DNA of 64,000 nt from DAOMFB01 sp963801475 (GCA_963801475.1 CAWDEX010000001.1:2418001-2482000), one strand, 5' to 3'; numbered from the stretch's first letter, positions 34,924-44,476 are shown. Numbers and translations: made by a program. The notes: generated by a model not told the origin, from the sequence alone.

Positions 34924-35523
34924 TCAGAATCCTGACACGTACGGCAATTTTCTCGCGACCGCCTCGACCTCCCCGTACCGCTCGAGGAGGAGCTCCGTGG
35001 CGTCCCAGACGCCGGAGAGAAAAGCCTCCCGGACCGCGTCCGGGAGCGAGATCGGTGCCGCGATCGCCCCGGCGCGGACGGTCCTCGACGCGAGATCCAC
35101 CTGGACGGGCAGGCGGGGGTCGCGAAGGACGGCTTCCTGCAGGGAACGAACGGCTCCCGGAGCCGCAACGGCGCACGGGAGGCCGAGCGCCAGCGAGTTG
35201 CCGAAGAAGATCTCCGAGAAGGACTCGCCGACGATGGCCCTGATTCCCCATCGCTGGAGCGCCTGCGGGGCGTGCTCGCGCGAGGAGCCGCAGCCGAAGT
35301 TCCGGTTCACGAGGAGGATCGACGCCCCCGCGAAGGCCGGATCGTCGAAGGGATGGGGCGAGGCCGTCCCGGCCCGGGCCTTCCGGTCGTCCTTGAAGGC
35401 GTGCTCCTCGAACCCCTCGAACGTGACGGAGACGAGGAAGCGCGCCGGGACGATCCGGTCGGTGTCGACGTCGTCGCCGGGAAGGGGGAGGGCCGTTCCC
35501 TCGACGCGGACGATCGCGCTCAT
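34924..35523 (-). CDS. leuD: 3-isopropylmalate dehydratase small subunit
   Basis: Small subunit of the isopropylmalate isomerase (aconitase superfamily swivel domain), 199 residues. GDDVDTDRIVPARFL near residue 16 and NFGCGSSREHAPQALQRWGI near 74 are the family signatures. The latter carries the substrate-specificity loop and swivel Ser-Ser-Arg. The ATG at 35523 overlaps the leuC stop by 4 bp, fitting an obligate heterodimer. The ilv promoter lies just beyond its stop. Confidence 0.96.
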   Translation of the reverse strand: MSAIVRVEGTALPLPGDDVDTDRIVPARFLVSVTFEGFEEHAFKDDRKARAGTASPHPFDDPAFAGASILLVNRNFGCGSSREHAPQALQRWGIRAIVGESFSEIFFGNSLALGLPCAVAAPGAVRSLQEAVLRDPRLPVQVDLASRTVRAGAIAAPISLPDAVREAFLSGVWDATELLLERYGEVEAVARKLPYVSGF

Positions 35524-36923
35524 CGGAGCAGGGTCCTCACGTCCGCCACCTCGCCCGCGATCGCCGCGGCCGCGACCATGGCCGGGCTCATCAGAAGCGT
35601 CCGGCCCGTCGGGCTCCCCTGCCGCCCCTTGAAGTTCCGGTTCGAGGAGGAGGCGCAGGTCTGGCGCCCGACCAGCCGGTCGGGGTTCATGGCGAGGCAC
35701 ATCGAGCACCCGGCCTCCCGCCACTCGAACCCAGCCTCGCGGAAGATCTCGTGAAGGCCTTCCCGTTCGGCGGCCCTCCGGACCGCGTTCGATCCGGGTA
35801 CGACGAGCGCCCGCACTCCCTTCGCCACGCGGCGTCCCTTCGCCACCCGCGCGGCCTCGCGCAGGTCCGAGAGCCGCCCGTTCGTGCACGAGCCGATGAA
35901 GGCGACGTCGACGGGGATCCCCGCGAGAGGGCGGCCTCCCTCGAGCCCCATGTACTCGAGCGCCTCCACGAGCGAAGCGCGCCCCTCCGGGGAGACGTCT
36001 CCGGGCGCCGGGACGCGCCCCGAGACGGGCTCCACCTGCCCCGGGTTGATCCCCCAGGTCACCATCGGCTCCAGGGCCGAGCCGTCCATCCGGACGACGT
36101 CGTCGTACGCCGCCCCCGGGTCAGAGGCCAGCGACGACCACCAGCGCACCGCCCGCTCGAAGGCGTCCCCCTTCGGGGCGAAGGGACGTCCCTTCAGGTC
36201 GTCGAACGTCGTCGCGTCCGGGTTGACGTAGCCGGCCCGCGCCCCCCCCTCGATCGACATGTTGCAGAGCGTCATCCGCTCGTCCATCGACATCGCGTCG
36301 ACGGCCGTCCCGGCGTACTCGTACGCGAAACCCGCCCCGGCCTTCACGCCGAGGTGGCCGAGGATTCCCAAAATCACGTCTTTCGCGTAGACGCCGGGTC
36401 CGAGCGTCCCGGCGACCTCGATCCGGCGGACCTTCAGCGGCTCGACCGCGAGCGTCTGCGAGGCGAGGACGTCCCGCACCTGCGACGTTCCGATTCCGAA
36501 GGCGAGCGCTCCGTATGCCCCGTGGGTCGAGGTGTGCGAATCGCCGCAGGCGATCGTCATCCCCGGCTGCGTCAGGCCGAGCTCCGGTCCGATCACGTGG
36601 ACGATGCCCTGGCCCTCCGCCCCGAGCGGGAAGAACCGGATCCCGAACTCCCGGCAGTTCCTCTCGAGAGCGGCGAGCATCTCCTCGGCCTGACCATCCG
36701 CGAAGGGGCGGGCCGAGCCGTCGGTCGGGACGATGTGGTCGACCGTCGCGACGGTCCGGTCCGGGAAGGGGACGCGGCCGCCGCGCGCGCGGATCATGTC
36801 GAACGCCTGCGGGCTCGTCACCTCGTGGACGAGGTGGAGGCCGATGAAGAGCTGCGTCTGCCCGGTCGGAAGCGTCCGGACGGCGTGGAGGTCCCAGACC
36901 TTCCGGTAGAGCGTCGCCGCCAT
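35520..36923 (-). CDS. leuC: 3-isopropylmalate dehydratase large subunit
   Basis: Catalytic 4Fe-4S subunit of the isomerase in leucine synthesis, 467 residues. ACGDSHTSTHGAYGALAFGI near residue 128 is the aconitase signature. Cluster cysteines are in FIGSCTNGRLSDL near 345 and in the closing pair of AGCSMCLAMNPDRL near 405. The ATG at 36923 has no Shine-Dalgarno; TAGCCT (36939-36934) lies 10 nt upstream, again pointing to a near-leaderless mRNA. It is divergent from the nitrilase-family gene at 36983 with 59 bp between. Confidence 0.96.
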   Translation of the reverse strand: MAATLYRKVWDLHAVRTLPTGQTQLFIGLHLVHEVTSPQAFDMIRARGGRVPFPDRTVATVDHIVPTDGSARPFADGQAEEMLAALERNCREFGIRFFPLGAEGQGIVHVIGPELGLTQPGMTIACGDSHTSTHGAYGALAFGIGTSQVRDVLASQTLAVEPLKVRRIEVAGTLGPGVYAKDVILGILGHLGVKAGAGFAYEYAGTAVDAMSMDERMTLCNMSIEGGARAGYVNPDATTFDDLKGRPFAPKGDAFERAVRWWSSLASDPGAAYDDVVRMDGSALEPMVTWGINPGQVEPVSGRVPAPGDVSPEGRASLVEALEYMGLEGGRPLAGIPVDVAFIGSCTNGRLSDLREAARVAKGRRVAKGVRALVVPGSNAVRRAAEREGLHEIFREAGFEWREAGCSMCLAMNPDRLVGRQTCASSSNRNFKGRQGSPTGRTLLMSPAMVAAAAIAGEVADVRTLLR

Positions 36924-36970
36924 GAGGGCGGAAAGGCTAGCACCGGCCCGCCCGATTCCCGAAACGAATC

Positions 36971-36976
36971 CATAAT
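36971..36976 (+). promoter_or_regulatory. -10-like element 6 nt before a start codon
   Basis: CATAAT (5 of 6 to TATAAT) is followed by CGAGCG and the ATG at 36983. No clear -35 was found 17 nt upstream. The geometry suggests a leaderless transcript for the nitrilase-family gene. Confidence 0.35.
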
Positions 36977-36982
36977 CGAGCG

Positions 36983-37753
36983 ATGCGTGCCGCCCTGATC
37001 CAGATGGACCTCGCCTGGGAGGACTGGTCGCGGAACCACGCGCGCGCCGCACAGCACCTGAAGCGCGCGGCCGACGCCGGGGCCGACCTCGTGGTCCTCC
37101 CCGAGATGTTCGCCAGCGGCTTCTCGATGAACACCGCGAAGATCGCGCAGCCGCCGGGCGGCCCGACCGAGCGGTGGCTGCTCGGGATGGCGCGCGGCCT
37201 TTCGATTCATCTCCTGGCGGGCGTGGCCGAGACGGCGTCGCCGCTCCCGGTCAACAACGCCCTCCTCGTCTCGCCCGAGGGAGAGATTCGCCGCTATTCG
37301 AAGATCCACCCCTTCTCCTTCGCGGGGGAGGAGAAGTTCTTCCAGGGCGGCGAGGAGGTGGCGACGTGGGAGGTGGCCGGGACGCGGATCACGCCTCTCG
37401 TCTGCTACGACCTCCGCTTCCCCGAGCCGTTTCGCCTGGCCGCGCGCGAGACCGACGCCTTCGTCGTCATCGCGAACTGGCCCGAGCGTCGGCGCGCCCA
37501 CTGGCAGCTCCTCCTCCGCGCGCGCGCCGTGGAGAACCAGGCCTTCGTCCTCGGCGTGAACCGCGTCGGGGACGGCGACGGCGTTCACTACGCGGGCGAC
37601 ACGGCGGCGATCTCCCCCTGGGGCGAGACGCTCGCCTCGGCCGCCGAGATCGAGACGGTCCTCTTCGTGGACGTCGACCCGAGAGAGGTAGCCGACTCGC
37701 GCGCCCGCTTCTCGGCCCTCGCCGACCGCCGCCCGGAGAGCTACCGGCGCTGA
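36983..37753 (+). CDS. Carbon-nitrogen hydrolase (omega-amidase/YafV-like)
   Basis: A nitrilase-superfamily amidase of 256 residues. The Glu-Lys-Cys triad is visible: VVLPEMFASGF (Glu about 42), RRYSKIHPFSFAGE (Lys about 110) and TPLVCYDLRFPEPF (Cys about 145). ANWPERRRAHWQLLLRARAVENQ follows in pieces typical of the omega-amidase/YafV branch, which hydrolyses 2-oxoglutaramate-type compounds in methionine or glutamine transaminase recycling. The NAD synthetase and beta-ureidopropionase branches look less likely. It is convergent with the YyaL-like gene, 7 bp apart. Confidence 0.88.
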   Translation: MRAALIQMDLAWEDWSRNHARAAQHLKRAADAGADLVVLPEMFASGFSMNTAKIAQPPGGPTERWLLGMARGLSIHLLAGVAETASPLPVNNALLVSPEGEIRRYSKIHPFSFAGEEKFFQGGEEVATWEVAGTRITPLVCYDLRFPEPFRLAARETDAFVVIANWPERRRAHWQLLLRARAVENQAFVLGVNRVGDGDGVHYAGDTAAISPWGETLASAAEIETVLFVDVDPREVADSRARFSALADRRPESYRR

Positions 37754-37760
37754 GCCCCGG

Positions 37761-40091
37761 TCAGACCACCTCCACCGGAACCTGGACCGACAGCACCTGC
37801 TCCGGCCGGCACGCCCCGTCGCCGCAGGCGCGGTAGCGCGCGACCACGCTCACCATTCGTTCGCCTTTCGGCGCCGACGGGGAGACCGAGAACGTGAGAT
37901 CTACTTCGAAGGAACCCGCCCAGGCAGGAGCCTTGGAGCCATCGTCCCGGATAGTGAAGTTCGGGCGAGAGTGTGGTTCTTCGAAGCTGAAATCCGAGCC
38001 CGCCCACGCCTCGATCCGTAGCCCGTCCTCCCCCTGCAGGTCCCAGCCCTCCTTGACGGTGAAGACCAGGGGAACCGAAAGAACCGTTCCGCGTTTCGCG
38101 CGGTGCTTCGAAGAAAAGGATACGGAAACGACGCCATCCCCAGAAACCGCTTCTGCCCTTCCCCCCGCCTCCTTCAGCTTCGAAGAACGGTCCTCTTCGA
38201 GCTTGCCGATTGCGCGGCCCTCCCCGCGATGCGCAAGAAGATCGCCGACGCCTCCCCCCGGATTTTCCCTTTCGAACTTGAGCAGCTCGTCGAGAGCGAA
38301 GAACCACGACTCCGTTCCGTGCGGCGAGCGGTTCATCAGCCAGGAGACCTCGCGGACCGCTTCCGCCGCCCCGCGCGCGACGGCGGCGTCGCCGTTCTTC
38401 CTCGCGAGGCGGGCCAGCGCGAGGGCGGCCGCGCCCGAGGCGGTAGGCGTCGCCTTGTCGAAGAGGTCGCGGCTCTTCGAGAGGAGCGTCTCGTGCCCTT
38501 CGCCCGAGAGGGAGTGGCCCGGGCCCTCCGTTCGGCGAAAACGCCGCTGGAGACTCTCGACGGCCTGCGAGGCCTCGGCGATCCAGGCCGGCGCTTCTTC
38601 CCGCGGGACGCATTCGGAGAGATCGAGCAGGGCGAGCGCGAGATACGCCTCGTCCTCGAGAAACGCCGGAATCGTCCCGCTCCCTTCCTTCCACGACCGG
38701 AGCAGCCGCCCCTCGCCGTCGCGCATCGTCAGAAGGAAGCGCGCCGTCCTCCGCGCCGCTTCGAGATAACGCGGCTCGCCCAGCGTCTTTCCGGCGACGG
38801 CGAAGCCCGAGACGGCGAGGGCATTCCAGCCGGCGATCCGCTTGTCGTCGAGGAGCGGCGGGACCCGGCGGGCGCGCGCCGCCAGCAGCGCGGCGCGCAG
38901 GGGCCCGAGCCGCGCTTCGACCTCGGCGGGAATCTCCTTCGAAAGGTGGAGGATGTTGAGCCCGCCGGACCGCCCGGACGCCTCGTCGCGGAAGTTGCCT
39001 TCCGGCCGGGCCTCGTACCACTCGCAGAAGAACCGCCCGTCCGGTTCCCCGAGGAGCTCCCCGATTTCGCCGAAGGACCAGACGAAGTACTTCCCCTCTT
39101 CCCCTTCCGAATCCGCGTCGGTCGCCGCGAAGAAGCCCCCTTCCGGTCCCCACATTTCGCGGAGGAGGTAGTCGCCGGTCGACCTCGCGACGCCCGCGAA
39201 AAAGGGATCTCCCGTGGCGGCGTAGGCGCGCGCGTAGAGGCCCAGGAGCTGGGCGTTGTCCGTGAGCATCTTCTCGAAGTGCGGGAGGAGCCACTCCGCG
39301 TCGGTGGAGTAGCGATGGAACCCGCCTCCGAGCTGGTCGTGAAGCCCGCCGAAGGCCATCGCCCGAAGCGTCTTCGCCGCCATCTCCATCGCCGCGCCCT
39401 CGCCGTCGAGACCTCTCTCGAGGAGCCACGCGAGAGCCAGATGCGGCGGGAACTTCGGGGCGCCGCCGAAGCCTCCGTGCCGTGCGTCGAAGGCCGCCGC
39501 CAGGGTGGCCGTCAGACGCGGCAGTGTCTCCTCCGACAGAGCCTCGGCGCTTCGGGACGCCGGAAGGTCCTGGCTCGAGGCGATCTCGAGAGCGAGCCGT
39601 TCCGCCGTCGCCTCGACCTCCTCGCGCCGCGACCGCCACGCCTCGACGATCCGGAGGAGAAGAGTCCGGAACCCCGCCCGGCCCTGCCCGTCGTCCGGCG
39701 GAAAGTAGGTCCCGGCGAAAAAGGGACGGCCGTCGGGCAGGAGGAACGCCGAGAGCGGCCAGCCGCCGCGCCCCGAGGTCAGCTGGACGGCGGTCATGTA
39801 GACGTCGTCCACGTCGGGTCGCTCTTCGCGATCGACCTTGACGGCGACGAAATGGTCGTTCAGGAGCCGGGCGATCTCCTCGTTCTCGAACGACTCGCGC
39901 TCCATGACGTGGCACCAGTGGCACGACGAGTAGCCGATCGAGAGGAAGACGGGCTTCTCCTCGCGACCTGCCTTCCCGAAGGCCTCCCCGCCCCACGGAT
40001 ACCAGTCGACGGGGTTTTCGGCGTGCTGCCTCAGGTACGGCGACGACTCGCGGGCGAGCCGGTTCGGGGCGCGATCCCCGGGCGCGGTCAT
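37761..40091 (-). CDS. YyaL/SPATA20-like thioredoxin-domain protein fused to a DsbD-like C-terminal domain
   Basis: A 776-residue protein. The first 170 residues are the DUF255 thioredoxin-like domain with the invariant YSSCHWCHVMERESFE near residue 55. The middle (about 200-590) is the alpha/alpha-barrel region of YyaL/SPATA20 with GGLHDQLGGGFHRYS and DLLEK-type helices. After an Arg/Lys/Glu-rich linker (about 600-640) comes an extra beta-rich domain of about 120 residues. It ends YRACGDGACRPEQVLSV, which resembles the N-terminal DsbD domain, where a Cys pair near YxxCxxxxCxPP accepts electrons. I infer a redox function at the fusion. Family function is unknown. ATG at 40091. Confidence 0.85.
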   Translation of the reverse strand: MTAPGDRAPNRLARESSPYLRQHAENPVDWYPWGGEAFGKAGREEKPVFLSIGYSSCHWCHVMERESFENEEIARLLNDHFVAVKVDREERPDVDDVYMTAVQLTSGRGGWPLSAFLLPDGRPFFAGTYFPPDDGQGRAGFRTLLLRIVEAWRSRREEVEATAERLALEIASSQDLPASRSAEALSEETLPRLTATLAAAFDARHGGFGGAPKFPPHLALAWLLERGLDGEGAAMEMAAKTLRAMAFGGLHDQLGGGFHRYSTDAEWLLPHFEKMLTDNAQLLGLYARAYAATGDPFFAGVARSTGDYLLREMWGPEGGFFAATDADSEGEEGKYFVWSFGEIGELLGEPDGRFFCEWYEARPEGNFRDEASGRSGGLNILHLSKEIPAEVEARLGPLRAALLAARARRVPPLLDDKRIAGWNALAVSGFAVAGKTLGEPRYLEAARRTARFLLTMRDGEGRLLRSWKEGSGTIPAFLEDEAYLALALLDLSECVPREEAPAWIAEASQAVESLQRRFRRTEGPGHSLSGEGHETLLSKSRDLFDKATPTASGAAALALARLARKNGDAAVARGAAEAVREVSWLMNRSPHGTESWFFALDELLKFERENPGGGVGDLLAHRGEGRAIGKLEEDRSSKLKEAGGRAEAVSGDGVVSVSFSSKHRAKRGTVLSVPLVFTVKEGWDLQGEDGLRIEAWAGSDFSFEEPHSRPNFTIRDDGSKAPAWAGSFEVDLTFSVSPSAPKGERMVSVVARYRACGDGACRPEQVLSVQVPVEVV

Positions 40092-40142
40092 CGGGTCATG
40101 CTCCTCGACGGGATTCCGACGCGGCGGGCCGGAGGGATGGGG

Positions 40143-41222
40143 TCACCCGGAGGACGAACCGCCCGGCGGACGAAGAAGGCCCGCGCAGAACGGGCGCGCC
40201 AGGAAGCGGAGGATGCTCGGCGCGGCCTTTCGGCGGGCGACGCGGCAGAGCCGGCCGACCTGCTCGGCGACGAGAAACCCGAGGAGCAGGAACAGCAGGA
40301 GATCCGAAAGCTCCGGGAGGATCAGGAGCGCGAGAAGGCTCGCGAGGAACATCGGGCCGAGCGCACCGAGGAGGAAGACCGCGCTGACCCGTCCCCACCG
40401 GAGCGGGTCGAATCCGAAGTCCTCCGCGGCACGCTGCTGCTCCTCGACGGAGAGGAGGGCGAAGAGCGGCTCCCGCATCCGGTAGGCATCGCGCGCCGCG
40501 GTCCCGTCGTCGGGCGCGCCCACCTCCCAGAACGACCAGTCGGCCCCGGCGCCACCTCCCGTTTCCCCGGCGACGCCCCGCCTCGCGGCGCGATAGAGCG
40601 TCACGAGGGTCTCGCCGGCGAAAGAGCCGACCGGGCGCCCCTGCGTGATGGCGACCGCGAGGCGGGCTCCCGACTCGGCGAGAAGGTAGACGCCGGCGAT
40701 GGACACGCCCGTCGGGAAGAAGGCCGCGGTGCCGGCGCCCGCCGAGAGAAGGCTGACGAGCGACACGACCCCGAAGACGAAGAGCGGGATGGCGGAGACG
40801 ATGGTCATGAGAGGGGCGGAAAAGGCCGTCTCGTCCTCGATCCGCTGCTGGACGTCGGACGGCAGGTGCCCGAAGAGCGGCGAAAGAACGAAGGCCCGGA
40901 CCCACCCCCGCCCGCGCCGGCGGTCGGCCGCCCGCGCCTCCGCGCGGTGCGCCTCTCCGGGCTCGTCGTACGTCTCCACGAGCCGCGCCGCGTGGCGCTC
41001 GTCCCAGCGAAGGAGCTCGTACCGGACCCCCCCTCCCGGGAGCTCCACGGCGGCGGTCACCTCCCAGAGCTCGTCGTCCCAGCGGACAGCGGTGCCGGGG
41101 TGCTCCGCCGAGGTCCGGGTCGCGGGAGACCGTTCGCGCCACCCCTTCGGCTGCGCGGCGAAGAGGACGAGCGCGCCCCCGGCGGCGACGTCGAGCCGGT
41201 CGGTCCCGAAGGGGCGCGGCAC
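40143..41222 (-). CDS. Membrane protein of unknown function
   Basis: I do not recognise a named family. It has 359 residues and no signal peptide. The N-terminal 130 residues are soluble and include a WDDELWEVTAAVELPGG beta region, perhaps a small barrel domain. Helices follow at about 138-165 (LMTIVSAIPLFVFGVVSLVS) and 168-190. After a cytoplasmic stretch near 240-280 rich in charged residues, two more helices lie at about 285-330 (FLASLLALLILPELSDLLLF). The GTG start is at 41222, 18 bp after the BNR-repeat gene stop, so the two may be co-transcribed. The YyaL-like gene follows 51 bp downstream on the same strand. Confidence 0.6.
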   Translation of the reverse strand: MPRPFGTDRLDVAAGGALVLFAAQPKGWRERSPATRTSAEHPGTAVRWDDELWEVTAAVELPGGGVRYELLRWDERHAARLVETYDEPGEAHRAEARAADRRRGRGWVRAFVLSPLFGHLPSDVQQRIEDETAFSAPLMTIVSAIPLFVFGVVSLVSLLSAGAGTAAFFPTGVSIAGVYLLAESGARLAVAITQGRPVGSFAGETLVTLYRAARRGVAGETGGGAGADWSFWEVGAPDDGTAARDAYRMREPLFALLSVEEQQRAAEDFGFDPLRWGRVSAVFLLGALGPMFLASLLALLILPELSDLLLFLLLGFLVAEQVGRLCRVARRKAAPSILRFLARPFCAGLLRPPGGSSSG

Positions 41223-41240
41223 GACGTCACCTCGGGTGCT

Positions 41241-44200
41241 TCAGTCGTCGTCGGACCACGACGGCTCGGTCTTCGGCTTCTTCACTTCGAGCTTCGTCGT
41301 CGCGCTCTTCCCGCCTGCGGCGATCTCGACCGTGTAGCTTCCGGGGGGGAGGTAGCGCGTCCGCTTCCCCCGGTACGGGTCCGAGAGAAGCGCCTCGACG
41401 TCGGGAGGAAGCGGCTTCTCCGGCCCGCCCACGGCCGCATCGCCGGCCTCTTCCTCCCCGTCGCCGTCTGCGGTCCGGGAAGCCTCCGGCTTCCCCTCGG
41501 GATCTTCCTCCGCCTTCGCCTCGGCCTTTGGCTGAGCGAACTTCTTGTCCAGCTCCTCCTGGGCCTTCGCCTTCTCCTCGCGCCGCTTCCTCACGTCGGC
41601 CTCGGCCCGATCGGCCTTCGCGGCGTCGGCGGTCACGTCGTACTCGTAGACGTTCATTCCGGCGGCCGACGTCGTCGAGATCTCCTTCCAGACGTTGCCG
41701 TACGCGTCCTTCAGGGTCAGCTTCGCGGGACCCGCGGCCGCGGGCGAGCCCCACCAGGCGATCCGGACGACCGGCGGGTTCCGGTACCAGGTGAGCCACG
41801 GGTGGTCGCCGTACCCCCGACGGCGGTCCCAGGTCGCCGGCTTCACGGCGAAGGCGGCGAGGTCCTTCTTCCGGACTTCGTCGGTCAGCTTCCGGAGCGG
41901 CGCGGCGTCGGCCACGAAGGCGCTCCGGCCGTGCGTGCCGACGACGAGATCTCCCTCCCGCGGCTGGACGGCGAGGTCGTGGACCGGGACGTGGGGCAGC
42001 CCACCCGCCATCGCCATCCACGTCTCGCCCTTGTCGAGGGAGACGAACACCCCCAGGTCGGTTCCGACGTAGAGGAGGTTCTTTGCCTTCGGGTCCTCGC
42101 GGATCACGTTCACCGGTTCGGGCGGAAGCCCCTTCGCGAGCGACGTCCAGGTCTCGCCGTGGTCCGTCGAGCGCCACACGTGGGCGCTCCACTCGTCGTT
42201 CCGGTAGCCGTTCTGGGTGACGTAGACGGTGCCCTCGTCGAAGGCCGACGCCACCACGCGGGTGACCCACCGGTCCTTCGCGAGGCCTTTCGAGACGTCC
42301 TTCCACGACGCCCCGCCGTCCTTCGAGAGCCAGACCTTCCCCTCGTCCGTGCCGACCCAGACCACGCCGAACTTCTTCGGCGACTCCGCGACGGAGGTCG
42401 CCGTGCCGAAGGGGACGTTCCCCTGCTCGCGGTTCGAGGTGAGGTCGGCGCTGACCGGCGTGAAGGTGTCTCCCCGGTCGAAGGAGCGGAACAGGCGGTT
42501 CGTCCCGAACCAGAGGATCTCGCGGGAGTGCGGCGAGACGAGGAACGGCGTGACCCAGTTGTAGCGGAGCGGCGGCTCGGTCAGCTCCGGCCGCGGGCGG
42601 ACGCGCGCCCGCTCGCCGCTCTTCAGGTTCTGGCGTGACGCGAAGCCGAACTGGGACGCCGTGTAGACGACGTTCCGGTCCTTCGGATCGATCTGGCACA
42701 TGCTCCCGTCGCCCCCGCCGATCGCCTTCCAGGCGCCCGGGTCGGAGACGCCGAAGACGTAGTTCGACGGGCCGCGCATCGTCCCGTTGTCCTGCAACCC
42801 GCCCACGATGTTGTACGGCTCCCCGTCGTCCACGGCGATCGTCGTGAACTGCCCCACCGGGAGGTTCGCGACCCGGACCCAGGTCGTCCCGCCGTCGAAC
42901 GACAGGTTGAGGCCGCCGTCCGTCCCGAGGGCGACGTTGCGGGAGTCTTTCGGCCCGAAAGCGAGGACGTGGTGGTCGACGTGGACGCCGCGCTGGTCGA
43001 TCCCCGTCCAGGTCTTCCCGCCGTCCGACGAGCGGAGCATCGGGACGCCGCCGAAGTAGACGCGGTCCGCGTCGTCGGGGGCGACGAAGATGCGGGAGAA
43101 GTAGTAGCCGTAGGTGTAGAAGATCTTGTCGAGGCGCCCGTCGTAGGGCTTCTTCCAGGTGGCGCCGCCGTCGTCGGAGCGCCAGACCTCCGCGCTTTCG
43201 ATCTGCGACTCGAAGAGGTCGCGGTTGGCGTCCTTGACGTAGGCGAGGAGGTCGGCGAGCTTCGTCTTCCCGCTCTTCACGTCGCGGATCAGCGTCTTCG
43301 ACTTCAGCTTCTTCGGAAAGTCGTTGGCCTTCAGGAAGCGCTGGACGACGGCCGGGTCCAGCTTCGTGAACTGCTCGGCGGTCATCCCCCGGAGTCGCCG
43401 CGGCGTCAGTTCGCCCGGCGGGACCTCCTCGTCCGGCGCCTCGCTCTCGGGGCGGCGGGACTGGTTGTCGACGACTGCGTAGACCCGGTCGGGCCTGGCG
43501 GGCGAGAGGGCGAGGCCGATGCGCCCCGCGACGTCCCCCTGCGGGAATACGCCGGAGAGCCTCTTCCACGTCTCTCCTCCGTCCGTCGACTTCCAGATGC
43601 CGCTGCCGGGACCCGATTCGAGGAAGTCCCACGCCTTGCGGTCCCGCTGCCACGTGGCCGCGTAGAGGACGTTCGGGCGGGACGGGTCCTGCACGAGGTC
43701 GATGGCGCCCGTCTTCTCGTCCACGAAGAGCGTCCGCTTCCAGGTCGCCCCGCCGTCGGTCGTCTTGAAGACGCCGCGGTCGCCTCCGTACGTGTAGAGG
43801 GGGCCGACGGCCGCGACGAAGACCGTGTCGGAGCTCTTCGCGTCGACGACGATCTTCCCTATGTGGTGGCTGTCCGGAAGGCCCGTGTTCCTCCACGTCT
43901 TCCCGCCGTCCGTCGACTTGAAGACGCCGGTGCCGGCATAGGACGTGCGGCTCGAGTTCGCCTCGCCGGTGCCGACCCAGAGGACCTTCCCGTCCGGATC
44001 GCCGACCGCGATGGCGCCGATCGTCATCGCGGACTCGCCGTCGAAGAGCGGCGTCCAGCTCCCGCCCCGGTTCTCGGTCCGGAAGAGTCCCCCCGACGCG
44101 AAGGCGACGAGAAGGGTGTCCGGCCGGTTCTTCGGGGCGGCGATGTCGACGATCCGTCCTCCCTGGCTCTCGGGACCGACGTTGCGGAACCGGATCGCGG

Positions 44201-44429
44201 CCAAGGGAGAGGTCCTCTCCATCTCGAGGCGCTTCTGGTACCCCTTCAGCCGCTCGGCTCCAGGCATCGGCGAGGCGGCGGGATGGAACTTCGCCAGCTG
44301 CTCCGTCTTGGAGAGAGGCGCCTCTTTCCGATCGGGCTTCTTCTCCGCGGCACCGAGGCCGGGCCAGGCGAGAAGGGTCAGGAGACAGAGAGCGGAGAAC
44401 GACTGCAGGCGTCGCGCACAGGCCTTCAT
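41241..44429 (-). CDS. Exported VPS10/sortilin-like BNR (Asp-box) repeat protein
   Basis: A 1062-residue secreted protein. The signal peptide is SFSALCLLTLLAWPGLGAA with cleavage before EKK. The body is a multi-bladed propeller marked by about eleven Asp-box motifs (S-x-D-x-G-x-x-W type), for example KSTDGGKTWRN, KTTDGGATWKR, RSSDGGKTWTG, LSKDGGASWKD and RSTDHGETWTS. Near the C terminus is a Lys/Glu/Ala-rich charged segment of about 60 residues (KRREEKAKAQEELDKKF), then a short domain ending in a beta strand. This fits the sortilin/VPS10 propeller proteins often annotated as glycosyl hydrolases. No catalytic residues are assignable, so the role is unknown. ATG at 44429 precedes the signal peptide. 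Confidence 0.85.
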   Translation of the reverse strand: MKACARRLQSFSALCLLTLLAWPGLGAAEKKPDRKEAPLSKTEQLAKFHPAASPMPGAERLKGYQKRLEMERTSPLAAIRFRNVGPESQGGRIVDIAAPKNRPDTLLVAFASGGLFRTENRGGSWTPLFDGESAMTIGAIAVGDPDGKVLWVGTGEANSSRTSYAGTGVFKSTDGGKTWRNTGLPDSHHIGKIVVDAKSSDTVFVAAVGPLYTYGGDRGVFKTTDGGATWKRTLFVDEKTGAIDLVQDPSRPNVLYAATWQRDRKAWDFLESGPGSGIWKSTDGGETWKRLSGVFPQGDVAGRIGLALSPARPDRVYAVVDNQSRRPESEAPDEEVPPGELTPRRLRGMTAEQFTKLDPAVVQRFLKANDFPKKLKSKTLIRDVKSGKTKLADLLAYVKDANRDLFESQIESAEVWRSDDGGATWKKPYDGRLDKIFYTYGYYFSRIFVAPDDADRVYFGGVPMLRSSDGGKTWTGIDQRGVHVDHHVLAFGPKDSRNVALGTDGGLNLSFDGGTTWVRVANLPVGQFTTIAVDDGEPYNIVGGLQDNGTMRGPSNYVFGVSDPGAWKAIGGGDGSMCQIDPKDRNVVYTASQFGFASRQNLKSGERARVRPRPELTEPPLRYNWVTPFLVSPHSREILWFGTNRLFRSFDRGDTFTPVSADLTSNREQGNVPFGTATSVAESPKKFGVVWVGTDEGKVWLSKDGGASWKDVSKGLAKDRWVTRVVASAFDEGTVYVTQNGYRNDEWSAHVWRSTDHGETWTSLAKGLPPEPVNVIREDPKAKNLLYVGTDLGVFVSLDKGETWMAMAGGLPHVPVHDLAVQPREGDLVVGTHGRSAFVADAAPLRKLTDEVRKKDLAAFAVKPATWDRRRGYGDHPWLTWYRNPPVVRIAWWGSPAAAGPAKLTLKDAYGNVWKEISTTSAAGMNVYEYDVTADAAKADRAEADVRKRREEKAKAQEELDKKFAQPKAEAKAEEDPEGKPEASRTADGDGEEEAGDAAVGGPEKPLPPDVEALLSDPYRGKRTRYLPPGSYTVEIAAGGKSATTKLEVKKPKTEPSWSDDD

Positions 44430-44476
44430 CTTCGATAAACCTCGAAGGCCGATGTTAGCGCCCGGGGCGACGCCCG

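Noticed and set aside
41227..43896. Long minus-strand frame inside the BNR-repeat gene
   Set aside because: Highly charged low-complexity translation; the BNR protein in the other frame has eleven Asp boxes and a signal peptide.
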